A DNA stretch of 64,000 bases from the NCBI GenBank assembly GCA_963082875.1, contig OY720097.1, forward strand, positions 16,252,501-16,316,500, in the 5' to 3' direction. Source of the stretch: Corella eumyota. Lineage: Eukaryota > Chordata > Ascidiacea > Phlebobranchia > Corellidae. The notes beneath the pieces are model-generated. The model saw only the letters and a list, made by a program, of their open reading frames with translations. It had not been told where the DNA came from and did no database searches. The first letter of the stretch is position 1. Each line of letters starts with the position of its first letter. Both the position numbers and the translations under genes were made by a program. Below, piece by piece: positions 50,851 to 62,020 of the stretch.

Positions 50851-51696
50851 TTAGTGAAGTTTGTTTTAGCTTTTACACCTTCCCTGATGAAAGGGCTTTA
50901 ATAGAACGCTAACGATTTTTTTTACATAAAATGCCTTTTTTTGAATTAAACTGGCATTAAACTGATTTAATACTCAGGTAACTCACTTCTTCACATTTTT
51001 TTTTAAATTTTGTAAAAAATATTTACGTGATTTTAATGTTGTTTATATTTATTGCCATCTGTTTCTAGCGTTGTTGTACGTCGTTCTATTTTATCGCCCT
51101 TACGTTTGACAAATCGCTCGTTTTATTTATGCATTTCAACAATAGAATATTGCAATGGAAGAATAGACCATTCTTATAGCACAAGGACTTGATTGTTTAT
51201 TGGCCGTTTTTATTATGATTATCAAAACCGAACGAAAGTTTCCGATGTGGTTTAGAGGCGTGATGTTGCAGACGCACTGCGTCATCTGATGTTCCATTAA
51301 TTCGAGATTTATTCGTATTTTTAACACCTCTATTGTTAGGTCCTTTGTTATTCAAATCGTTCTTTTGTTCTAGAATAATAGACAAGTCAGTCATTTGTTA
51401 TTATATTGTTGTTTCTTTTATTCGAAAGACAATGGAGAAGAATAAAAAAGTTTTATTTAATGATGAACGGAGCACACTTTGTTATAATTGAAATATACAG
51501 AAAATTAATTTACTTAACTTTTTAATTAATTAACCAACACTACTACTATTCTAATACACATTACAATAACATTTAAATTTACTTTTTGTTTATTGGGTAT
51601 TATTACAAATATGCAATCACAGGCTGCACATCAATTACAAAACATATGCACATATGGCAACAATTCATATAATACTATTTTACATAATAAGCTCAT

Positions 51697-54127
51697 TCAA
51701 GAATATCCATGATACAAATAAGGATCATGATTTAAAACATAAAAATCTTCAGCGTAGATTAATCTTAAAATTTCGACATCTTTTTTCAAAATTTTCATAA
51801 ATGCATTTTTGGTAGCTTCATCTTTGACTTTGGTTAAATGCGAGGATGGAAAAATAACTTTGGTGTGTTCTTTTCTGATGTCTTTTTGTAGATAATTTAA
51901 TAATCTGTTTGATTCCTGGGCTAGATTTTCAAACCTGATGACGTAACTGTAGTTATGGTTACAGGGCATGCATAGGTTTGTTTGTGGTAACCAGTGAACG
52001 TCCATTTTGTCTATTTCGTCATTGTTGTATTGTTTGATAATAAACCTGTCAATTTAAATGGTCAGTTAATGTTTACAAATTAAGTAAAAAAATGAAAGAT
52101 TTTCGGTAATTTTGCCATAATTATTCTTAACTTACTTAATCTAAATTCAATTTCAAATTTAAAAAGAATAGAAATGATAGTTGAAGTATATGCTAATACA
52201 TGTTATGACGTATTTCTTACCTTACGAATTGTGCGAAGCTTATTTCTCCAGTTCTTAATACTTTTACATATTTTAATACATCTTCTTTTTGGGTTGAGTT
52301 TAAGAGTTGGAATTGCGGTAATAAATTTATGTTTTTATCTTTCATTAACACCAACACTGGAAACCTAAAAGAATAAATTTTTGTTTAAAATAGCAATGGT
52401 TATTTTGTTGCTTAAGATAATGTTAAAAACATGAAAATAAAAAATTGAAAAAATTGTTCTTGATCAGAAAAGATAATTTTTAGAAAAAAAATTCTTTTTT
52501 TAAATATATTTTATGGTGTTACAATTGTATTTATTTGGTATTCCTTACTGTAAACAATTCTCTTAACTTAAATATTAAACTTACCATGATTCCATTCCAT
52601 GCATAAAGTTTTTTGCTTGTTGTTTTGCGATCATTTTCCCCACCCGATCACGGTAGGCTCTGACGTCAGTCCTGTTCGTAAACTTGTCGCTAAAAGCCGA
52701 CACAAGTCGCTCGAATGGATGACGTGTTAGAAAGAATGTCACGTGACTTTTTAATTTTGCCAAAGCGTCGTCTTCATTTTTAAGTCTATAGTCGAAAAAA
52801 TTAAAACTTTTTAACCTTTTTTAACCTTTAGTCATATTGTAATTTAAAAAGTGTGTTTTAAAATAAAATTAGTTTATATTGAATAAAATAAAGACTTGCT
52901 CTGAAAATTGTTTGTTGGGAATTTTGTCATAAGCCCATTCTCGTAATAGTTTTTGATCAATTTCGTCTTTGTAACCCCCTAAACGTAGAATTAGGAGTTG
53001 CCATGTAGTGCTTGCTACCTATGTTAAAAACACAACTCATAAATTTATGAGTATATTTAGTAATTTAAATTGTGTTTGATAAAAAATAATTGCATTAAAA
53101 TATTTTTGAAACTTCAATGTAAAGGAATATTAATTTCCTAAAATGTAACAAAGTTTTTTTTATAGATAAAATGTGCATTTTAGCTAATGATATCCGTTTG
53201 CAGCAACTATTATATTTTATTTCCTATAAACTATATCTTATAATGTTATCAAAAAAATTTCGACCATTATTGATAAACAAACAATGCATTAAGTATAGGA
53301 AAAGTTAAATCTAAACCCAAACGCACGCTGAAGTCTTAGATAAGACACACAAAAGGACAGTTCCTTATATTAGAGCTCGTTATCAGAAGACAAATTGATA
53401 TAATGCGGAATTGGCGAAAGTATATCTTATCAGATTATTGTTATATATCTGATAATTTTTGATTCCATGACGGAAAGGTATTTTGTATAACGCGTATAAG
53501 GCATCAAATGGTTGGACGAAGATTACTTAACCTTATGTTGATTTTTTATATTATTTTTATATTTGTTTAAAATTACCTTTGGCGTTTCGCACATAACTAC
53601 TTTGACGTCATCGTTGAATTTAAAGCTAGAAGTCAAAAACGATTTAGAATTTGTTTTCTTTTTCTTTGAACATTTATTCTTAATATCTATCATTCTACTT
53701 CGGTATGGTTCTTCTTGTGATAATTCATTTAGATTATACTCCAATTTTTTCTCAAACGTTTTATCAATATCATTCTTTTTAAGAACTAAATATATTTTAT
53801 GTAATTTTTTTTATCAAAGTTTAAAAATACTTGCTCAAAATACATCGAATTGTACGACCGCTAGATGATAACAGTGAGTTGTATTCTGAATGTTTTTTTT
53901 ATGCCATATAAGCAAAAAATCATGCTTTTTATTAAATTTTGTATAACTTGCATTTTATTTTAAAAAATTATTTTTTGTTGTTGGGAAAATATGTTGTAAA
54001 AAATACTTTTGTTAAACAATAACTTACCTTTTATTAAACCTGAATTTCGTAGAGCCAGGTTGTTTATGTTGATGGTTATATATAAAAATATTGCTGCGTT
54101 AAATCCGATAACCAATTTTCTTACCAT
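51697..54127 (-). CDS. Golgi carbohydrate sulfotransferase, HNK-1 ST family (copy A)
   Basis: Six exons in continuous phase (54028-54127, 53577-53785, 52900-53018, 52585-52785, 52221-52364, 51697-52045) encode 373 residues. The family (CHST8-14 group) moves sulfate from PAPS to GalNAc, glucuronate or chondroitin chains in the Golgi. Seen here: a short cytosolic N-terminus with a signal anchor (LVIGFNAAIFLYITI), the PAPS 5'-phosphosulfate motif CETPKVASTTW (99-109), the 3'-phosphate motif TRHPFERLVSAFSDKF from 163, and the C-terminal HWLPQTNLCMPCNHNYSYVI block. The third intron appears to use a GC donor. Sequence is divergent (FENLAQESN where relatives read YETLEEDSN), so the acceptor sugar cannot be named. 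A larger paralogue lies 0.8 kb upstream on the same strand. Confidence 0.88.
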
Positions 54128-54929
54128 TTCTTTATAATATCAAGTTTAATTTCTACTTAAAATAATTTGTTTTAAGTTGAGTAAATCCCATAATCATTTA
54201 AGTCCTTTGTTTATACAGTTTTCCCTATTCATAATTTTTATTTTATTAACTGACTATTAGTAGTTAACTTGTTTAAATGAGTATGCCTTTTTCTTTCTGG
54301 GCAGTTAAAATTAAACAGTTTAGTTTTGTGTTTTAGATAGTAAGAAAAAAAGTCCATAACTAGTAATTAAAATTCATTGTTTTAACTTAGGGAATAATTC
54401 AAATAAATTGTATTCAAACAATAAACCTAAATTTCAATGGAATTTTAAACAATGCGGTTATAGCATTGCCGTTGGCAAAGTGGGAATTTTCTGATTCGCA
54501 TTTCAAGTTGATCTCTTGTTAGAAATTACTTCAAGAAAAAATTTGTTTTATTTAATAAAGTAGCCGTTTTATGTAGCTTTTTAGTATTGTAAATTCAAGA
54601 ATACAAGTGTGTATTTCCAAAGACAAAAAGCAGTTTACTAGTAATTGCATACACATCTGAAACGTACCGTTTTAAGATAATACAGTATAATTGAAGAAAT
54701 ATAACTTAAAAATTAATTAAAATACATAAACGCGTTTGTAAATAAATATCGGTTTATGTTAAACAAAACCTTATTTTCTTGCACCCACCTAGCTTCCACC
54801 TATAGATTAATAAGCAGCACCAGCGTACAAATACAAACATACCATTACCAGCAAACCCAACACCTAATTCACAATGATAAGTACCAATTCACTATAATAT
54901 TTATCACACTTGAATCACCTTTCTTTACA

Positions 54930-57900
54930 TTATTCATGTTGATCGTCGAGTGCCGAAAGTAATTGAGGTATTGGGAAGTCGAATAATTGGAAATCGTCTT
55001 TGTAAAACTCATACAGTTTGTGTATTTTTTCAAGTGAAAGTTTAGATAATTGTGCAAGTACTTTGGCTCGATCGGTCGCCCTTTTTCCAGAGTCGTAACC
55101 TCCCGGGTACTCCAGATCCTTCGGCGCCCCAATTCGCTCCAGGATATACCTGGATTTTGTATAAATCGTAAATTAAACACAATGTAAGGATTTAAAATTT
55201 ATTTTTATATAATTTAGAAAAAAATAAATTGTTTTGTTTCAATTGGTAATGCAGAAATTTCTGTCTATCATTTTAATCTATTGTTTATTATTTTTAAACG
55301 TCCAGTCACGTGATACATTTAAATTTTTTACCTTGCATCTTCTGTCAATGTTTCCACATGTGCTATGACGTCATAGTTAATATAACACGGATGGCACAAT
55401 GTTGAATGGTGTTGCCAGTGGCGAACGCTTGTGGACTTGAGACCTTCGTTGCCATGGTCGATCGAATCTTTCGTGACGTCAGAGTTCGCTGGATCGACGA
55501 TATAAGAGGAGAATTCGTCGAATGTTGCTTGTACTGGAAACCGCCTTTAACAAGAGATAAATAATTAAATAAATTAAGTTTGGTGGAAAAATTTTTATTG
55601 TTTTAATGATTAAGTTTACCTGGGTACATATGGTGGTGGCTTATATATTTTAGGTTGGGGTAACTCTTCAAACTTCCTCCTTTCTTTTGTTTTGTCTTAA
55701 AAGTTTAAGTAACATTTAGAAAGATTCTTTACACCTTGTAGCTTTGTATACTATGTTATTATATTCACATGCTTACGTTTAAGATTTTTGTTACCCATTT
55801 TACCATAACCAATTTTGTCCATGACACCTAACGGCAACTTTGTCATATTAAAGGAAGCTGGAAAGTCAAATTCATTTAGTTTTAGAGGTTTTTTTATTTC
55901 ATTGATTTTAACTGAATTTATATTGATTTGGGTTTTTGGTTTAGGGAATGTGGTGTTATCAATTGCAAGGAGTTTTCTTGTAATATGGGTATCAGCTTCT
56001 TTTTCAAAGTGCTTCGGTAAAACTATAAACATAAAGGAAAAGTCAAAACGGTTATACCTATATGTTAAATTCTAGCCTAGATTTATAATTGTGTTTTCAA
56101 ATTTGTTCCTTAGAAAAAATAATTACTGATATTAACTTTTAAAAAACTGATATTAACTTGTTATAATATTTTTTATGCACATTTATACCTTGTGATTGTT
56201 TTTGAACTTGCGGCTTGCATTCATACCAAATAGTCAAATACTTGCTAGTAGCTGGACAGTCTTGACTTTGTATCCAGTGTGCCGAAGACTCCACAGTACA
56301 GTTTGGCCGCAAGTTGCAGGCTACTGATACTACGGCACTTGCGGTGTCTGATTTGCAGTTTATGTTGTATATAGCACCTGTGTTAAGGCACCTAAAAAAA
56401 TTATTAAAAACCATTGAATTGGTTGTTGTGATTTTCTACGAAATTTAATTCTTTATTCAGCAGTTTGGGTTTACTGTTCTTTAGTTGAATTGGCAATTAC
56501 TATTTTTTAGCTTGGAAAAGTAAAGAAAAAATATATTCATTAGTTAAAAAAATGAATTTAAAATATTAACGTTTTTGTGTTAGTTCGTCCGAAAAACGCG
56601 GATCCAATTGAAATAAGTGAACCCTTTGGACAAGTAATTGTTTGTTGTTTTAAATGACAAACTGTAACAGATGTCATATGTGAAATAGCTGTAAATTAAA
56701 CAAAAAGAGTTATATATTTTTTCATGAAATTGACATCCTTGTGGAATAATAAAATAGTTTTTTGTTTTTTACTTTGCAGATATTTTTAGTTAAAACTAAA
56801 CGATAACTTAGTTTTAATTTCTTTTTTTAAACTATTTTTTATATTGTAAAATAAATCATTTTAAAAATACATAATAATTAATATACATACATATACACTT
56901 GTAACGAATAGTTAAATATTTGGGTATAGAAGAACAAGATGCAACTTGGCCAAATTGTACTTGGCTTGCAACAACTCTACATTTTGCTTTACCATTACAG
57001 ATCTGTGACGTAATGTGATGTGAATGGGTTGACCAACAAGTCGTGGTGTTTATCATGGGAGGTGCCCTTGGTGGAACACAGCTAGAAAAAGAAAAATCAT
57101 AAATACAAATAAAATCATGAAGGAATCCGCCTATTGAAGTCCAAATAGGAAAACTGATAAAAAGGTAGATGTTTATTGTTTTGTTCCTCTTTTAATGCAA
57201 AGTAATTCTATATTAGGGTTTTTTGTTTTTGTTAATTAACGTATATCATATGTGATAGTAAAATGGTACTTTGTACCATATATATAAATATTTAGGTAAT
57301 TTAAAGTAACTTATATAAAGTTATTAATTGCATAAATAATTTTGAACAATAAAAGGTTTACATTTTCCCGTTATCTCGCCCATACGACGCACTTTCAATC
57401 TCAATCACGTGATACGGCTGTGTGCATTCTAGCGTAGCCTCTTCTTGGTCGCACGTGACTATACTTCGCGTACGGTATAGGTCAACTAAAAACATATTAC
57501 GATGACATATGACTTTTTTTATTGCAATGTGACAAACTATATATATTGACATTTACAGAAAGGGAGGTTAGGTTTTAGGTTAATTACTAATAGATACTGA
57601 TGTGTGTTTATTTAAACTGTTTTACTTTATCAATAGTTATATTTACTTTGTACTTAGAATTTTCCTTACTGATAAAAATTCCTTTTTTACTGGGTTTACA
57701 GTTATGTAATAAAAATTTCTATACACCAAATGTCAACTTAACCACGAACTTTTTATTTAAACACATTGTATCCTTTTTAATAAAGAATGTAAAAATAAAA
57801 TCAATATACCGGTTGTGGGATCTGTCCATCTGTTTCCATATTTTTTGGCTACCTCGTTTGAAAACCTTCCGAATATTGCTTGTTTGGAAGGTTCTTTCGG

Positions 57901-59310
57901 TGCTACTTTGTCTTGATAAGCTGACACCAATCGTTCAAACGGCTCCCGGACTACCATCATTTTCAAAGATTTTTCGTAGATTTCTCTTAACAAATTTGAA
58001 GGCGAGGAACGCACCATACCAATTTTTGCAGCATGTGCTTCACCCTAAAACATAATTTGTCCCTTTTTAAAGAGTTATTGTGTTCCGTTATTTATTAAAA
58101 TGTATATTGTAATAGGCATGTATCTCTTTAGTTAAAGATTGTTATTAAATTAGTGTTTTAAGCTTAAATCTGTTTTAACAGAAAGCATGATATGATCCCA
58201 AATACCTGAAAATCTACGGATTACTTAGGTGCTTTTACAAAAACAGTAGGATTACCAAAATCAAGACATTATACCTGTTTTATTCCTTCTGTTGAATTTG
58301 TTAACCCATTTAAGACCATTAAAACCTTTTTCCAATTACTGCAACCAGACTTGGGTACCTCGCAAAAAATCAGAGGATAATCTTTTGAATGATAAAACCA
58401 TGGCCTAGGGGCTGGTAGGGTTCGATTCCATGGTTCGTATGGTATATTTGCTGTGTTTATACCTAATTATGTAAGACAAAAAAGTAGTTTAAGCGGATGA
58501 ACCATTACCTTTATGTTTAATAATCTAAGGCAATAAAAAATAGTTGTAAATATTTTGAGACTACGTTTTTATATGGTATATTCAGTAAATTTCAAGGTTA
58601 AAGATAATGTTATCTGAATGTAAATCTAATTAAATATTCCCGAGTTGTATTCTATATAGTTTTGACTTTGTCATTTCTGTTACGAGGTGTTTGCATATAA
58701 AAAAAAACTCACCCAATTTTTGACATGTTGATTTTAAATGCTTTCGTCTTTGTTCCATTCTTAAATCCATTCTTGCCATGAATTCCTTTTTTTCTTTTTC
58801 TGCATCGCTTGTAGTCGTCTTTACTTCATTTATCTGATCTGAAATTTCAATAACTTCTACAGGGTCCTTGGATTGTAAAGTTAAGTTTGTTTGTGTTGTT
58901 GTTGACGTAATTTCTGAAGTAAAAACCTTTGTAGTTGATGTTGGAAACGGTTGTAATATTGTTCTAGTTGATTCGTTTGATAACGACTCTTTGTCAACAA
59001 TCTCATGTACATTTTTAATGTTTAACGTATTGTTATTGTTTGTTTTTAAAGTTTCAGTTACATTGTTGTTTTTTGTTAAATGTACTAAACTTGCATTTTG
59101 CTGCAAGTTTTGTCGTATAACACTTGTGTCTGTTATTTGAATAATGTTTTTATCATTGTTTAAGTTTCTTGATACAAGCGAAAATCCAACAAACTCGAGC
59201 CTATATTCTATTAGCACACATGCTAATCCGAACAGCAGGCAGGCAAGAATGATTTGAAAACTTGATTTTAGATATCGTATAGGTAAAAACCTGCGCAATT
59301 TCCTTATCAT
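54930..59310 (-). CDS. Sulfotransferase with two embedded SUEL lectin domains (copy B)
   Basis: Eleven exons in continuous phase encode 803 residues: 58713-59310, 58275-58462, 57810-58044, 57362-57485, 56891-57081, 56571-56688, 56189-56391, 55777-56022, 55620-55695, 55332-55544, 54930-55149. Order: signal anchor at about 19-35 (IILACLLFGLACVLIEY); a Ser/Thr/Asn-rich stem to about 190; PAPS 5'-phosphosulfate motif CEVPKSGCSNWKKVL from 233; 3'-phosphate motif REPFERLVSAYQDK from 295; SUEL lectin domain 1 (352-444); SUEL lectin domain 2 (456-543); a charged, Pro-rich linker; then the rest of the sulfotransferase (SVRHWQHHSTLCHPCYINYD, ETLTEDARYILERIGAP, LYEFYKDDFQLF). A Golgi type II enzyme acting on a glycan held by its own lectin domains is the inference. 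Two or three separate genes is the main alternative, disfavoured because neither half of the enzyme is complete alone. Confidence 0.85.
56189..57485 (-). other. Exons encoding two tandem SUEL (rhamnose/galactose-binding) lectin domains
   Basis: Each domain is coded by two exons: domain 1 by 57362-57485 and 56891-57081, domain 2 by 56571-56688 and 56189-56391. Both show the family pattern: a Cys opening (TCDQEEATLEC; VCHLKQQTITC), the ligand-loop region (SASYGRDN; SAFFGRTN), a central cysteine pair (CNGKAKCRV; CNLRPNCTV) and the closing KYLTIxYxC. The internal intron falls at the same place in both, after GRxN, in phase 2 with the next exon starting on the Cys codon. This points to tandem duplication of one two-exon module. 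Confidence 0.88.
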
Positions 59311-62020
59311 TATTTATGACCTTAAAAAAATCAAGTTTGTTTAGTTTATGTTTGACATAATAAATACGTCTGGTTGCCGACGGGCTTAACGTTAGTACAT
59401 ACTCTAAGCTAATTAAAGCCTTATAGACTGAAGTAGATTTTTAATTAAATTTAACGTTTACAGTTTCACACCTATGCTTAAGGTTGCTTGTAAAAATATA
59501 TGTAACATGATCCAATTTGATTTATAAATTAAAGTGGTAGCCATTTTTACCAGGCTTTGGTATTATTGTATCCCATTTTTAGTTACTCTACCCGGTAAGA
59601 CAAAAATCCCACTATTAGATGTAAAGAATTTTGTTTCGACCTAAAAGCAACTATGTAGCCTAATTTTACGCTTGACCCAACACCCCCCCTTTTTACAGCC
59701 TCAAGTTAAATTTTAAATAGATTTTGAGTTGCACTAAAATGTGTAGTTGACCTACCCTATAGTATAACTGTCCTTAAGCGAATTGTTTCAAAAAAATAAG
59801 TTTTACATTGACCTTATATTCTGTCTTAACTGGGTTATTACATAAATGTAATTATGCTTTGGAATGTTTTTTTTAACTTTAGTAATTTAATCTACAACTA
59901 ACATACAAAAATCTGTTTTTTTCCTGTACTTATAGGCCATTCATTTAATTACGGTTTTATAACACTCATTCCAAGGAATGCTTATACCGTTTATTATAAG
60001 CTTACGCCTGTGTTTAATTATTTCCTAAAAAAACCTTACACTGCAAACAATATTTTTTAGTGCCACAATCTGACGTAAATTGGTGGTGTAAGCTATTGTA
60101 GCCATATCAAATTTAAAAGTTAAATTTTATAGTTTTTATGTTACCATCATTTGAGCGTTTCAGATCATTGATTTAAATAATTATAGATAATTTTAACCTT
60201 TAGCAGACGCCCCACTTACAGTTTATTATCTATTTAGCTGACCTGCCTATTATAGCTACATTAATAATACGTTATTTTATATAACAGAGCAAAATTATAA
60301 AATGTGTTAATATCACGAACCGAAAACTGTAACGCAACGACCTGCTAGCCTATTTCCTAGCTTGTTGTAACTAAATGATTAACACACACGCTATAACACT
60401 CTGTTTACAAGACTCGAAAAACAAACATTCAAACACTCTCTATCGAAGTAACTTGTAACTAAAGCGGTCTTACACTTTTTTGTATCAGATAAATACTTAA
60501 TCCATTTATAAATTCCGTTAAATGTTTATAGTTTAAAAACCTATTTGGTTAATTTACATAATGTGGGCCTTTTAAAACTTAAAAAGGGAACGGTTTTTGG
60601 ATTATAAACAAAAAAGGGTCGGCTTCTGTGTATAACTCCATTTAAAAGTTGTAAAAAATATTTGATACGCATTCATGCAACAAATTCCCCACTTCTTAAA
60701 CTTTTCTTTGTATGGTCTTTACTGACTTTACCACAGTTAACAAACGAAATATGCAAAAACAAGTTAAAAAATATTAAAGTTTGTCCTTATATGCATCTGC
60801 GCAATATGCCATCTGCGAGCTTACTAATTTGTGTGCCAAATTTTAGTATTCTGTTTAAATATTAGCCATGGTGAGTCACGTATATTAAATCACAGATCGC
60901 ATATTAAAACAGCCATGGCCTCAAGTGATAACTGACTTGCACGTGGTTCAAGCCTTATTAACCTACGTTAAGGTATCTATATGCACGAGCATAAGCGGTA
61001 AAATAAAAACAAGATAACATCTATATACCTTTTTCGAATATAAAAGCAGCGATAACGCTATAGATTTGTATTCGATAGACACTTAAATGTCACAACTGGT
61101 AAAGTCAAATTATTTTTTTATTGTCGTTAGTTAACTTGTTTAGAGGTCAAGGTTTTGCTACTTGTATATACAGGATGGCTTACTATTAGATTTTATTAGA
61201 TTTATTTTTTTGGAATTTTTGTCATTAACCACAATCTACATACTTACACTACTGTTTAATAGTGTTTCGCGTGGTATCGATTTATTACCGACACAAGCAC
61301 CGTTAAGTAAAAATTTTCCATTAAATAAATTATCTTACTAAATATGTCTGCTAACAAAAGCAAAAACATAGGATTATGTTTGTTGTACCTTATTACTTGA
61401 AAAAACAACTGCCTACTAAGGTGTAACGGTTAGCATTGTCAGAGGTTAATCACCTTTTTGAGTATATATGTTGTATTGACAAAACACGTTTTGTTGGAAT
61501 TTTATCTTTTATTTCGTCATGAATGGGAAAATTTTTTTTTTGTCGTTGGTTTGACCTTTATTTACCTTTTTTTATTATAGTACCTTAAGTTAGGTTTTAA
61601 ATATTTTAGCCCACGAAAAACTATACTTGAGCATGTTTGAATTTGTTTATTACGTTTTAAAATCCAACGATAATTTTGTAAAGGCTAACAAGATTAACTT
61701 CAATAAAGTAAAAACCAGGAGATGTTATTTATTTTTTTTATTCAAATCAAAAGATGAACCATAACACATTACTTGTACGCTATACAAACGAAGGTAATAT
61801 AATGTGTGGAGCCACAGTGGAAGTCATAGCGCTTACAGGTACAAGTGCAGTACAGGCGATTGGTCATGACACTTAACAAACAAAAGATTGAAGAAAGTTA
61901 TAAAAAAATTAATTTTTAGATTTAAAATTTAAAGCGGTTTTGTTTTTTATCATTTATAAGCATTTGTGAAAGTGATGTCATGGATATGGCATTTAATAAG
62001 AAGAAATAACATGAATTAAG
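59311..62020. other. Intergenic upstream of sulfotransferase B
   Basis: I see no exon, RNA gene or element. The left end should hold the sulfotransferase B promoter and the right end the 3' UTR of the PDZ-ligand gene. CACGTG occurs once, near 60940. Confidence 0.5.

Larger units (their letters stand above)
48104..51696. other. 3.6 kb region upstream of Nodal
   Basis: This separates the Nodal start from the end of the first sulfotransferase gene. It should contain the Nodal promoter and enhancers plus the sulfotransferase 3' UTR. It holds a GC-richer block at 48400-48560, a CpG-rich island at 49140-49520, a 30-bp tandem duplication at 50791-50850, and a 65-codon ATG-initiated minus-strand ORF at 51197-51394 that I do not accept as a gene. 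Confidence 0.5.

Noticed and set aside
50547-50912. 121-codon frame with an internal repeat upstream of Nodal
   Set aside because: It starts at TTG and its repeat is simply a 30-bp DNA duplication. It is Phe-rich because the DNA is T-rich.
56881-56900. Earlier GT donor after AAGT at the end of the first lectin domain
   Set aside because: It would turn the closing Cys of KYLTIRYKC into Ser. The next donor, GTATGT, keeps the Cys and has a better consensus.
54930-59310. Reading this stretch as three genes (sulfotransferase, lectin, sulfotransferase)
   Set aside because: The left and right sulfotransferase parts are complementary, not two copies. Every junction keeps phase, and no start-like or stop codon with a UTR separates them.
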